Shown: piece by piece, positions 53,384 through 61,305 of the stretch | Layout of the letters: the number at the start of each line of letters is the position of its first letter | Position numbering within the stretch: position 1 is the stretch's first letter | NCBI RefSeq assembly: GCF_003001955.1 | Contig: NZ_PVNH01000014.1 | Span: forward strand, 124,001 to 188,000 | Direction of reading: 5' to 3' | DNA length: 64,000 nucleotides | Origin: Prauserella shujinwangii | GTDB taxonomy: Bacteria > Actinomycetota > Actinomycetes > Mycobacteriales > Pseudonocardiaceae | Translations under genes and position numbers: made by a program | The notes under the pieces: generated by a model | What the model was told of the DNA's origin: nothing | The model's database searches: none | Seen by the model: the letters and a program-made list of their open reading frames with translations, nothing else

Positions 53384-54406
53384 ATGGGACGTAACGCCAG
53401 GAAGACCGTCGTGGTCACCGGTGCGAGCGCGGGCGTCGGCCGCGCCACCGCCCGCCTGCTGGGCGCGCGGGGAGACCGGGTGGCCCTGCTGGCGCGGGGC
53501 GAGGAGGGCCTGCGCAAGGCCGCCCAGGAGGTCGAGCAGGCGGGTGGCCGGGCCCTGCCGATCCCGGTCGACGTCAGCGACTTCGCCGCGGTGCGGGCGG
53601 CGGCCCGGCGGGCCGAGGAGGAGCTGGGCCCGGTGGACGTGTGGATCAACGGCGCCTTCGCCACCGCGTTCGGCCCGTTCACGAAGCTCAAGCCGGAGGA
53701 GTTCCGCCAGGTCACCGACGTCACCTACCACGGTTTCGTGCACGGCACCAAGGCCGCGCTCGAGCTCATGCAGCCGAGGGACCGGGGCACGATCGTGCAG
53801 ATCGGCTCGGCCCTGGCCTACCGCGGGGTGCCGCTGCAGTCGGCGTACTGCGGGGCCAAGCACGCGATCCAGGGCTTCACCGAGTCGCTGCGCTGCGAGC
53901 TGCTGCACGACGGCAGCGGCGTCAACGTGACGATGGTGCAGCTGCCCGGGCTGAACACACCGCAGTTCGACTGGGCGGTGTCGCGGATGCGGTACAAGGC
54001 GCAGCCGGTCCCGCCCATCTACGAGCCGGAGATCGCGGCGCGCGGCATCGTCTACGCCGCCGACCACCCCCGGCGCCGCGAGTACTGGGTGGGCTTCAGC
54101 ACGGTCGCGACGCTGATCGCCAACAAGCTCGCACCCGGCCTGCTCGACCGGTACCTCGGCCGCACCGGCTACGACTCGCAGCAGACGGAGCGGGAGGAGG
54201 ACCCGGACCGGCCGGTCAACCTGTGGGAGCCGGTCGACGACGACTCCGACTTCGGCGCCCACGGCCGGTTCGACGAGCAGGCGAAGAAGCGCAGCCCGCA
54301 GCTGTGGTTCTCGCACCACCACGGCACCCTCGCCGCCGCGGCGGTGACCGCGGCCGCCGCGGCCGGTGGCGGGCTCGCCGCCGCCCGCGGCCGCAACTCC
54401 CGCTGA
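53384..54406 (+). CDS. Short-chain dehydrogenase/reductase with C-terminal extension
   Basis: This 340-aa protein has a Rossmann motif '[32 protein letters not shown]' (TGxxxGxG, about 9-40). The catalytic set is Ser in '[12 protein letters not shown]' and Tyr-x-x-x-Lys in '[13 protein letters not shown]' (about 152-160). The loop 'LLARGEEG' suits NADP. About 90 residues beyond the usual SDR core include '[33 protein letters not shown]' and a final hydrophobic Ala-rich helix ('[19 protein letters not shown]'), so it may be membrane-attached. Oxidoreductase of unknown substrate; it shares a stress-type promoter with the lipoprotein gene. Confidence 0.85.
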   Translation: MGRNARKTVVVTGASAGVGRATARLLGARGDRVALLARGEEGLRKAAQEVEQAGGRALPIPVDVSDFAAVRAAARRAEEELGPVDVWINGAFATAFGPFTKLKPEEFRQVTDVTYHGFVHGTKAALELMQPRDRGTIVQIGSALAYRGVPLQSAYCGAKHAIQGFTESLRCELLHDGSGVNVTMVQLPGLNTPQFDWAVSRMRYKAQPVPPIYEPEIAARGIVYAADHPRRREYWVGFSTVATLIANKLAPGLLDRYLGRTGYDSQQTEREEDPDRPVNLWEPVDDDSDFGAHGRFDEQAKKRSPQLWFSHHHGTLAAAAVTAAAAAGGGLAAARGRNSR

Positions 54407-54443
54407 GCCCCCGCGAGGTCTTCCCGCGGCCTCGTGCGCTGGC

Positions 54444-54490
54444 ATGAGTGGCCCGTTACGGACGAACTTCGTCCGTAACGGGCCACTCAT
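54444..54490. terminator. Perfect 47-nt palindrome after the SDR gene
   Basis: Arms of 23 nt (54444-54466 and 54468-54490, containing GAGTGGCCCGTTACGGACG) are exact complements around a single base. The next gene (54682) is on the same strand, so this separates two units. The remaining 191 bp to 54681 hold a small hairpin (CCGGAG ... CTCCGG near 54600-54620) and presumably the methyltransferase promoter. Confidence 0.78.
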
Positions 54491-54681
54491 GACACGTGTG
54501 ATCTCCGTCGGACGGGGGCCGCGAGGGGCCACGACGTCCTTCCCTGCGGTGACGTCTCGGGGCAGAATGTCCCCCTGAGCCGGGCGGCCACCGGCCGTGT
54601 CCGGAGCGTTAGACTCCGGTGCCTGTACGGCTGACGACCGTGCTCGGTTGCCTGGTCGTGACCTGAGGAGGCGTACTCACA

Positions 54682-55488
54682 GTGGTTCTCCCCGTCGGAA
54701 CCGCAGGTCAAGAGGGTTCCACCGAGCCGAGTATCGCCCGGATGCGTGACTACTGGATGGCGGGCAGCCACCATTCCGACGCCGACCGGGAGTTCGCCGA
54801 GCACATCGCCGTCTGCGCGCCGCATCTGCCGTACCTGGTCCGGGCGCAGCGGGCCTGGACGGAGCGGCTCGTGCGCTTCCTCGTCGACCAGGGCGTGCGG
54901 CAGTTCCTCGAACTCGGCTCCGGCATTCCCGCCGAGCGGCACGTGCACGAGGTCGCTCAGGAGGCCGATCCCGCGTGCCGCGTCGTCTACACCGACCTCG
55001 ATCCCGCGATCGTCGCCGAGGGCAGGGCACTGCTCGACGGCACCGACGGCGCCGCGTTCGTGCACGCCGACATCCGCGAGCCGGATCAGGTGCTCGGCGC
55101 CGCGGACACGCAACGGCTGCTCGACCTGGCTGAACCGGTCGCCGTGCTGTTGATCGACACGCTCGTGCACGTACCGGAGTCGGCCGATCCCGGCGCGCTG
55201 GTCGCCGCGTACCTCGAACCGCTGTGCTCGGGCAGCTACCTCGCGATCTCCCATTTCGGCGAGAGCGACCAGCTCACCGCGGGACTCGGCATGTTCACGC
55301 AGCTGTTCGGCGAGCCGCCGACCGTGACCCTGCGTGAACCGAACGAGGTGGCGCGGTTCTTCGCCGGGCTCGAGCTCGTCCCGCCCGGCATCGTGCCGGT
55401 GACCCTCTGGCGGCCGACGTCCGAGTTCGACATGGGCCGCAACCCCGAACTGGCCCAGGTACACGCCGGCGTCGGCCGCAAGCCCTGA
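54682..55488 (+). CDS. SAM-dependent methyltransferase (DUF574/PF04672 type)
   Basis: 268 aa from GTG, with TGAGGAGG about 11 nt upstream. N-terminal 'SIARMRDYWMAGSHHSDADREFAEHIA' and 'LVRAQRAWTERLVRFLVDQGVRQFLELGSGIP' are the actinomycete DUF574 signature. SAM-binding acidic residue in 'VVYTDLDPAIV' and 'AAFVHADIREP'. These abundant paralogues methylate unknown substrates. Its stop is 1 nt from the stop of the convergent UbiA gene, so membership in the terpene cluster is possible but not shown by orientation. Confidence 0.85.
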   Translation: MVLPVGTAGQEGSTEPSIARMRDYWMAGSHHSDADREFAEHIAVCAPHLPYLVRAQRAWTERLVRFLVDQGVRQFLELGSGIPAERHVHEVAQEADPACRVVYTDLDPAIVAEGRALLDGTDGAAFVHADIREPDQVLGAADTQRLLDLAEPVAVLLIDTLVHVPESADPGALVAAYLEPLCSGSYLAISHFGESDQLTAGLGMFTQLFGEPPTVTLREPNEVARFFAGLELVPPGIVPVTLWRPTSEFDMGRNPELAQVHAGVGRKP

Positions 55489-55489
55489 C

Positions 55490-56407
55490 CTACGCGGCCA
55501 GCGGCACCACGAGCAGCAGCACCTCCCCGACCACCACGAACGGCAGGCCCCGGCGGTGCAACCGGGACGCGGTGGGCAGGCGGCCCGCCCTGGCCGCCCG
55601 CAGCAGCGCCGCCACCCCGCCGAGGAACGCGGCGTGGGCGGCGACACCCGCGAACGCCCCGAGCGCGCCGTAGCGCCACCACAGCCCCCCGGCGAGCACG
55701 ACCAGCCCGGTGAACAGGACCAGGCACGCCAGCACGAGCGTCCCGGGCACGCCGTAGCGGGCCGACGGTGTGGCCACGCCGTCAGCCGTGTCGGCCGCCC
55801 GGTCGGGCACCGACCACCACACCGTGCGGCCCGCCGTGAGCACCGTGACCCCGGCGAACACCAGCCACGTCCACGCCGCGACATCCGCCCCCACGGCGGT
55901 GTACGACAGCAGGAACGGCAACCCGACCAGGGAGGTGCCGAACACCAGCGGGCCCGCGACACCCCGGCGCTTCAACCGGACGGGCTCGACGTTGTACCCG
56001 AGGGTCAGGACCACGATGGCCACCGCCAGCGCCGCCACCACCCACCGCCCGGTCGTGAACCAGAGCACCAGGCACAGCGCGAGACCCGTGGCCAGCTCGG
56101 TCACGGCCCAGCGCAGTGCGCGGTCGGTGCCCAGCCGCCGCGTCGCGCGCGCGAGGTAGCCCTTCTCCGCGTGCCGGGAGTCGATGCCCAGGTCGGCCAC
56201 GTTGTTCAGGGCGAGCGCGCCCACGATGAACAGCAGGTTGGCCGCGACGGCCAGGACCGTGGCGGATCCGGCGAGCCCGGCGGGAGATCCGAGGGCGTAG
56301 GCCGCGCCCCACGCGGCGTAGCAGACGTAGGTGACGGGCAGCGGGAACTGCAGGCGGTGCAGCACCACGACGTCCCGCCAGCGCACGGCACCGCTCAGTC
56401 GTGGCAC
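55490..56407 (-). CDS. UbiA-family prenyltransferase or UbiA-type terpene cyclase
   Basis: 305 aa from GTG 56407, overlapping the P450 stop by 13 nt. Eight to nine helices. First Asp motif 'LALNNVADLGIDSRHAEKG' (variant of NDxxDxxxD with Asn first) and second 'WWSVPDRAADTADGVAT' (DxxxD). The family transfers prenyl groups to acceptors, or in some members cyclises prenyl diphosphates. In this operon it is the only enzyme besides the class II cyclase that could ionise a diphosphate, because no class I DDxxD synthase is present. Product unknown. Confidence 0.82.
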   Translation of the reverse strand: MPRLSGAVRWRDVVVLHRLQFPLPVTYVCYAAWGAAYALGSPAGLAGSATVLAVAANLLFIVGALALNNVADLGIDSRHAEKGYLARATRRLGTDRALRWAVTELATGLALCLVLWFTTGRWVVAALAVAIVVLTLGYNVEPVRLKRRGVAGPLVFGTSLVGLPFLLSYTAVGADVAAWTWLVFAGVTVLTAGRTVWWSVPDRAADTADGVATPSARYGVPGTLVLACLVLFTGLVVLAGGLWWRYGALGAFAGVAAHAAFLGGVAALLRAARAGRLPTASRLHRRGLPFVVVGEVLLLVVPLAA

Positions 56408-57657
56408 GCGGTCACCACCATCCGCAGCCGGGACGCCGGCGCCATCGCGTGCCCGCGCAGCTGGGGCACCCCCGCGCCGGGGTCGGCGCAGCGCAGCGTG
56501 CGCCGCCGCAGCAGCGCGGCCACGATCATGCGGGCCTCCAGCTGGCTGAGCTGGCTGCCGAGGCAGTGCCGGTCGCCGCCGCCGAACGGGAAGTAGTGCC
56601 GGGCCTCGACGCGGCCGCCGAGGAACCGGCCGGGGTCGAACCGGGCAGGGGAGGGGAAACGTTCCGGCCGCCGGTGGGCGAGGTAGATGCTCGGTGCCAG
56701 CGTCGTGCCCGCGGGCAGGGTGCGGCCGAGCAGCTCGGTGTCCTCCCGCAGCACCCGGTTGCCCGCGGCGGGGACCGGCGGGGTGATCCGCAGGGACTCC
56801 TGCAGCACGGCGTGCAGCAGCGGCACGCGGGTGCTGTCCGCACCGTCGTCGCTGGTGGCGGCCAGTTCGGCGAGCACGTCGTGGCGCACGGCGGGCTCGC
56901 GGTCCAGCCAGTACACCGCCCACGCCGTCGCCGAGGCCGTGGTCTCGTGCCCGGCGAACAGCAGTGAGGCCACCTGGTCACGCAGTTCGGCGTCCCTCAT
57001 TCCGGCCAGCGGCCCGGCGTCGTCGAGGAGCAGGCCGGCGAGGGTGTGCGGATGCGCGCGGGCCGCGGCCCTGGCGGTGGTGGTGAACAGCCGGTCCAGC
57101 TCGGGTCCGGACGGGGGCAGCCTGCCCCGGAGGAACCGGTACGCCAGCGTCCGGCTCCGCGAGCCGAGCGCCCGTTCGATCCAGGCCGCGAACCGGGCCA
57201 GGACGGCGTCCACGGTGTGGGCGCCGTTCTCGCCGGGGCCGAGGATGATCCGGCCGATGATCCGCAGCGCGACCCCGCGGGTCCACGCGGACAGCGGCAG
57301 CACGGTGCCGGGGCGCAGCGCGTCGATCGCGTCGTGCACGGTCGAGGCGATCACGTCGTGGTAGCGGCTCAGCTTGCGGCCCCGCAGCGGAGGCCCGAGC
57401 ACGCGGCGGTAGGCGGCGTGCCGCTCGCCGTCGCCCCACAGCAGCGAGCTGCGGCCCAGCAGCGGGATCAGCGACCGGCTGCCGGGATGCCCGAGCGCCT
57501 GGTCGGACCGGAAGATCCAGTCGACCGCGTCCGGCTGCCACACCAGCAGCTTCGGCGACGGCGGGCCGGACAGCTCGACGTACTCGCCCGGCGCCCGCGC
57601 GCACGCGTCGAGGAACGGCAGCGTCCGCAGGGCGTGCCGCAGCTCGGTGGTGTTCAC
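56395..57657 (-). CDS. Cytochrome P450
   Basis: 420 aa from GTG overlapping the cyclase stop by 3 nt. I-helix 'LLFAGHETTAS' (about 253-263), K-helix 'ESLRITPP' (ExxR, about 302), and haem loop 'FPFGGGDRHCLGSQL' with Cys about 369. Soluble bacterial type needing a ferredoxin encoded elsewhere. Its place between a class II diterpene cyclase and a UbiA protein suggests that it oxidises the cyclised diterpene. Confidence 0.92.
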   Translation of the reverse strand: MNTTELRHALRTLPFLDACARAPGEYVELSGPPSPKLLVWQPDAVDWIFRSDQALGHPGSRSLIPLLGRSSLLWGDGERHAAYRRVLGPPLRGRKLSRYHDVIASTVHDAIDALRPGTVLPLSAWTRGVALRIIGRIILGPGENGAHTVDAVLARFAAWIERALGSRSRTLAYRFLRGRLPPSGPELDRLFTTTARAAARAHPHTLAGLLLDDAGPLAGMRDAELRDQVASLLFAGHETTASATAWAVYWLDREPAVRHDVLAELAATSDDGADSTRVPLLHAVLQESLRITPPVPAAGNRVLREDTELLGRTLPAGTTLAPSIYLAHRRPERFPSPARFDPGRFLGGRVEARHYFPFGGGDRHCLGSQLSQLEARMIVAALLRRRTLRCADPGAGVPQLRGHAMAPASRLRMVVTACHD

Positions 57658-59315
57658 CGGGCGCCGATCCGGTCCGGCCGCCGCAGGCTCGCCCCGGCGG
57701 CGTGCGCCGCCGTGAGGGCGGCCACGCCGGGCCTGGCGGACACCAGGTGCAGTGCGGCGAGCACCTCCGTGCGCACGATCCGGACCGGGGTGTAGAGGTC
57801 CTTGTCGTGCCACAGGGCGGGAAAGTCCGTGCGGTCGCCCTGGGCGAGCAGGTACGCGCCGCCGAGCGCGGCGGCCCGCTCCACCGCCCCACCGGGGCGG
57901 GCGGCGCCCGTGCGCAGGAGGGTCCGGATCGCGTAGGCGGTCTCCTCGCTCGTGCCCTCCCAGTGTCCCCAGGAGCCGTCGGCTCGCTGCGTGCCGAGCA
58001 CCCAGTCCACGGCGGCGTGAACGGCTCCGGCCCCGGCCGCGCCACCGTAGGCGGCGAGGGCCGTGGCGCAGCACGCGGTGGCGTAGTACGGCGACGCGTG
58101 CCACTTGTCGGTCCAGCTGCCGTCGGGGTGCTGGTGCTCGCGCAGCCAGGCGGTCACCCGGCGGGCCGCCGCCTCGTACCGGCCGCGGCCGGGCAGTGCG
58201 GCCCGCGTGCCGAGCAGCGCGCCGACGGCCTGCAGCACGTGCGCGTTGGCGCTGGTGGACGGGGTGCGTTCGGCCGGGAAACACCGGAAGTGGTCGCCCG
58301 TGTCGTACTCCCACAGGCACTCCGCCGAGCGGGGGCTGTGCAGCAGCGTCAGCGCGTACAGCGCGGTGGCCGTGTCGTCGACATCGGGCGGCAGGCCGTG
58401 CCCGCCCGCCGCGCCGTGCTCGCCGAACTCGGCGTGCATCGAGGCGACGAGATCCGCGGGCACGGGGAACCGGATGCCCGCATCGGCCAATGTGGACAGT
58501 ACCCAGGACCGCTCGAACAGCGCGAGGGGAGCGGCGACCGGCATCCCGCCGTCGGCGGCCTGCGCGGTGCGGAGGTACCGGAGTCCCGGATGGCCGGGCG
58601 TGCGCAGCGCGCGCTCGTCCAGCCAGGCGGCCGTCGCGGCGGGGGAGCAGCCGACCCCGCCACCCGCGACCGGCTCGACGGAGGGCGCGCCGCGCGCCGC
58701 CTCCCCGACCACCTCCAGCGAGTGCCACAGCTTGTGCGGCACCGGTTCCCCGTGCCGGACCGCGGCGCGCAGCCGGGCCAGCAGGTCCTCGTTCGCCCCG
58801 CCGGGCACGGGCAGGCGGTGGCCGCGCCAGGAGTCCAGGCCGGGCAGCGGTGCCCGGTCGAGCGTGGCCAGCTGCGCGTTGAGGTCGCCGACGAGCGCGG
58901 GCACGATGAGCTCCACGGCGACCGTGTCCGGCAGCGCCGGGCGCCCGGACAGCAGGCGGGTGAGCGCCCGCAGCCCTGCGCCGGCCGCTCGGGCGACCCG
59001 CGTGGAGCCGATGCCGTCGCCGGTTCCCAGGCGCAGTGTGGTGAGCATCGCCTCGGTGGCGGACAGCGTCGGCACCAGCGCGTAGCCGTCCGGCCCGCCC
59101 CACGTGCCGTCGGCGCGCTGGCCGGCCAGCAGGAACCGCACGCGTTCCGGGTGTCCCGGTGCGGACGGGGCGAGGGTCACCACCCGCCCCGTCTCGTAGC
59201 AGGAGGGTGCGAAGCTGCCGGTGGGATCGGTGCGCATCTCGGCGATCAACGTCGCCGCCCGGCTCCCTCCGTTTCCCTCGCTCGCCCACTGCGGCCACGA
59301 TTCGCACGAGTTCAT
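57654..59315 (-). CDS. Class II diterpene cyclase (copalyl diphosphate synthase-like)
   Basis: This 553-aa protein has the class II acid motif DVDD at 311-314 ('LPPDVDDTATALYAL'). QW-type repeats are 'QRADGTW' (66-72), 'QHPDGSW' (395-401) and 'QRADGSW' (443-449), the beta/gamma alpha-barrel pattern. No DDxxD or NSE/DTE motif, hence no class I activity. It would protonate and cyclise geranylgeranyl diphosphate (GGPP) to a bicyclic diphosphate such as a CPP isomer. Length fits bacterial class II enzymes (about 500-550). First gene of a three-gene overlapping operon. No GGPP synthase in the window. Confidence 0.9.
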   Translation of the reverse strand: MNSCESWPQWASEGNGGSRAATLIAEMRTDPTGSFAPSCYETGRVVTLAPSAPGHPERVRFLLAGQRADGTWGGPDGYALVPTLSATEAMLTTLRLGTGDGIGSTRVARAAGAGLRALTRLLSGRPALPDTVAVELIVPALVGDLNAQLATLDRAPLPGLDSWRGHRLPVPGGANEDLLARLRAAVRHGEPVPHKLWHSLEVVGEAARGAPSVEPVAGGGVGCSPAATAAWLDERALRTPGHPGLRYLRTAQAADGGMPVAAPLALFERSWVLSTLADAGIRFPVPADLVASMHAEFGEHGAAGGHGLPPDVDDTATALYALTLLHSPRSAECLWEYDTGDHFRCFPAERTPSTSANAHVLQAVGALLGTRAALPGRGRYEAAARRVTAWLREHQHPDGSWTDKWHASPYYATACCATALAAYGGAAGAGAVHAAVDWVLGTQRADGSWGHWEGTSEETAYAIRTLLRTGAARPGGAVERAAALGGAYLLAQGDRTDFPALWHDKDLYTPVRIVRTEVLAALHLVSARPGVAALTAAHAAGASLRRPDRIGAR

Positions 59316-59441
59316 GCGGGCACACCCCTCGACTGCAGGCGGGTTCAGTTGTCCGCGCCGGATGCGCCGGGCGTAACCGGGCGGGAACTCAACGTAGCAT
59401 CGCGGGCGCGAGTGTCACACCGATGTGCTTCGTTCGGAGCA

Positions 59442-59480
59442 GTGCCGCCCGGCCCCGGTCGCGGGGTGGTCGGGCGGCAC
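59442..59480 (-). terminator. Hairpin terminator downstream of the beta-propeller gene
   Basis: GTGCCGCCCG (59442-59451) pairs with CGGGCGGCAC (59471-59480), and inside it CCCCG (59453-59457) pairs with CGGGG (59462-59466). It is 24 nt beyond the stop of the minus-strand gene at 59504. The rest of the 188-bp gap (59316-59503) should hold the cyclase promoter. Confidence 0.7.
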
Positions 59481-59503
59481 CCGGTTCGGCGACGGGTCCC
59501 CGG

Positions 59504-60694
59504 TCAGCCTGCCAGCACCTCGGTGGGCACCGGGTAGCCCCTGACCCGCTGCGGGTGGTCTCCGACGGGGATCCGGGCGACCTCACGGGGGTTGTCGAAC
59601 GAGACCACCGAGATGTCGTCACTGTCGCTGTTGGACAGGAAGCAGTGCTCACCGTCCGGGCTCGCCGCCGCCCAGTACGGCTTCTTCCCGGTCGGGACGA
59701 TCGCGTCGACGGTGAGCGCGGGCACCGACACGATCGCGGCGTAGTCCGAGATCGTGCCCGCGTCGCAGAGCTTGTCTCCCGCGCGGTTGAGGGTCAGCCC
59801 GTGGTGCGCGGAGTCCAGCGGGTAGTCCTCGCGGCGCATCCGTTTCGCCTCCTCGGACAGCGGCAGGTGCACGGTGCGGGTGGTGCGTTCCGCCGCGAGG
59901 TCGTACTCGATGAATCCGTTGTGGAAGGACAGCTGCGCGTACATCGTGCGCTGGTCCGGCAGGACGACGAACGGCCGGATGCCCACGCCGAAGTCGATGA
60001 CCTTGCGCACCTCGAGCGTGTCGGCGTCGGCGATGGTGAGCACGCGCTTGCCCTTCGCGGCGTCGAGCAGCGGTGCGTCGGGGGCCACGACGCGGCCGAT
60101 GGTGGCGTTGTAGATGGTCTCGCCGTCGGGTGAGTACCGGTTCTCGTGCGGGAAGTCGCCGGTCGGGAAGCTGCCCGTGATCTCGCCGGTGGCGGTGTCG
60201 ATCCGGTTGACGACGTTGGCCGTGGTCGCCGACACGACCAGGGAGCGGCCGTCGGGGGAGATCGCCATGTGGTCGGAGCGGTAGCCGTCGACCCTCGTGT
60301 GCCACCGCTGCTCGCCGGTGGCGATGTCGAAGGCGGACACGTCGCCGAGGCTGGGCCGGGAGACGTACATCGTGCGGCCGTCGGGCGAGACCATGATGTC
60401 GTCCACGAGCTGGTCGTGGCCCTCGCCCGCGGTCTGCCGGATGACCAGCATCGCGAGCAGCCGGTCCGGGGTCATCTCGGCCTTGCGGCGGGACAGGTCG
60501 GGAACCACGTCGATGCGCTGGTACCGCTCGAACGTGTCCGCGTCGACCAGGTCGACGGTGCCCTCCCAGTTGTTGCCGACGAACATCACGTCCCGTTCGG
60601 GCTGTGCCTGCGCCGCCGTCGCGACGGGAGCGGGAGCGGCCACGGCCAGTACGGCGGCGGCCAGAGCGGTGAACCGAGCACGGCGACGTGTCAT
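59504..60694 (-). CDS. Secreted YncE-like beta-propeller protein
   Basis: 396 aa from ATG 60694. A signal peptide (MTRRRARFTALAAAVLAVAAPAP) is cleaved near an AQA site. Propeller blades show repeated 'SPDG' turns ('MVSPDGRTMYVSRP', 'AISPDGRSLVVSA', 'RYSPDGETIYNATIG', 'AASPDGEHCFLSNS'), seven-bladed YVTN/YncE style. Binding or enzymatic role unknown. It is upstream of the diterpene operon on the same strand but separated by a terminator, so probably independent. A frame extending to 60763 exists but adds no signal. Confidence 0.82.
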   Translation of the reverse strand: MTRRRARFTALAAAVLAVAAPAPVATAAQAQPERDVMFVGNNWEGTVDLVDADTFERYQRIDVVPDLSRRKAEMTPDRLLAMLVIRQTAGEGHDQLVDDIMVSPDGRTMYVSRPSLGDVSAFDIATGEQRWHTRVDGYRSDHMAISPDGRSLVVSATTANVVNRIDTATGEITGSFPTGDFPHENRYSPDGETIYNATIGRVVAPDAPLLDAAKGKRVLTIADADTLEVRKVIDFGVGIRPFVVLPDQRTMYAQLSFHNGFIEYDLAAERTTRTVHLPLSEEAKRMRREDYPLDSAHHGLTLNRAGDKLCDAGTISDYAAIVSVPALTVDAIVPTGKKPYWAAASPDGEHCFLSNSDSDDISVVSFDNPREVARIPVGDHPQRVRGYPVPTEVLAG

Positions 60695-60779
60695 CGCGAA
60701 CCTACCCCGAAGTAGATATGAATAGGATTCGCGTAGTGTGGCGGCTCGGTTCCGTCCGCGCAAGGGGCCGACCGGGGCG

Positions 60780-61247
60780 CTAGACCCAGAGCGGCTCGCG
60801 CCGCCCGGTGTACGCGGGTTCGTCGCCCGCCTCGGCGAACGCCGTCAGCGCACGCACCAGTCCCTGCCGCTCCGAAGCGGGCATCCGCTCGACGATCCGC
60901 GTGATCTCGGACCGCCTGCGCTCGGTGACGCCCGCGACCACCGCGGCGCCCTCCTCGGTCAGGGCGACCACCAGTTCCCGGCGGGAGGCCGGATTCGCCG
61001 TCCGGCTCACCATGCCCGCGGCGACCAGGCGGTCGACCATCCGGGTCGCCGTCGACGGGTTCACCCCGAGCTGGTCCGCGATCGCGGCGAGTTTGAGCGG
61101 GCCCCGGCTCTCGAGCACCACCAGCAGCCGGAACTGCGGCAACGTGATCGACTCGTCGATCGCGCTGATCGATCGCGCGGACACGGCCACGAGCAGCCGG
61201 GACGCGGTGAGCACCGCGTCGGTGATCGTGTCGACGTCATCGGACAT
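60780..61247 (-). CDS. MarR-family transcriptional regulator
   Basis: This 155-aa protein has a winged helix 'LTLPQFRLLVVL...LKLAAIADQLGVNPSTATRMVDRLVAAGMVSRTANPASRRELVVALTEEG' (about 35-105), flanked by dimerisation helices. Divergent from the ClC gene with only 57 bp between starts. TTGCA-CAA-TGCAA overlaps the ClC start codon and is a fitting operator. Confidence 0.9.
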   Translation of the reverse strand: MSDDVDTITDAVLTASRLLVAVSARSISAIDESITLPQFRLLVVLESRGPLKLAAIADQLGVNPSTATRMVDRLVAAGMVSRTANPASRRELVVALTEEGAAVVAGVTERRRSEITRIVERMPASERQGLVRALTAFAEAGDEPAYTGRREPLWV

Positions 61248-61292
61248 GGCTCCGTTCTACCGCACGGCCGATTTTCGTGCCCTGAGCAAGTG

Positions 61293-61305
61293 TTGCACAA
61301 TGCAA
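61293..61305. promoter_or_regulatory. MarR-type operator over the ClC start
   Basis: TTGCA-CAA-TGCAA is a 5-3-5 inverted repeat whose last base is the A of the ClC ATG. Its place in a 57-bp divergent spacer suggests control of both genes by the MarR protein. Confidence 0.55.

Noticed and set aside
56395-59325. A 976-codon frame fusing the P450 with upstream sequence
   Set aside because: The part upstream of 57657 is the out-of-frame shadow of the cyclase gene; the P450 starts at the overlapping GTG.
60695-60726. GGGTAG box 7 nt before the beta-propeller start
   Set aside because: The distance differs from the 9-nt class and no GGTTG/GGATT-like -35 box lies at 14-17 nt.
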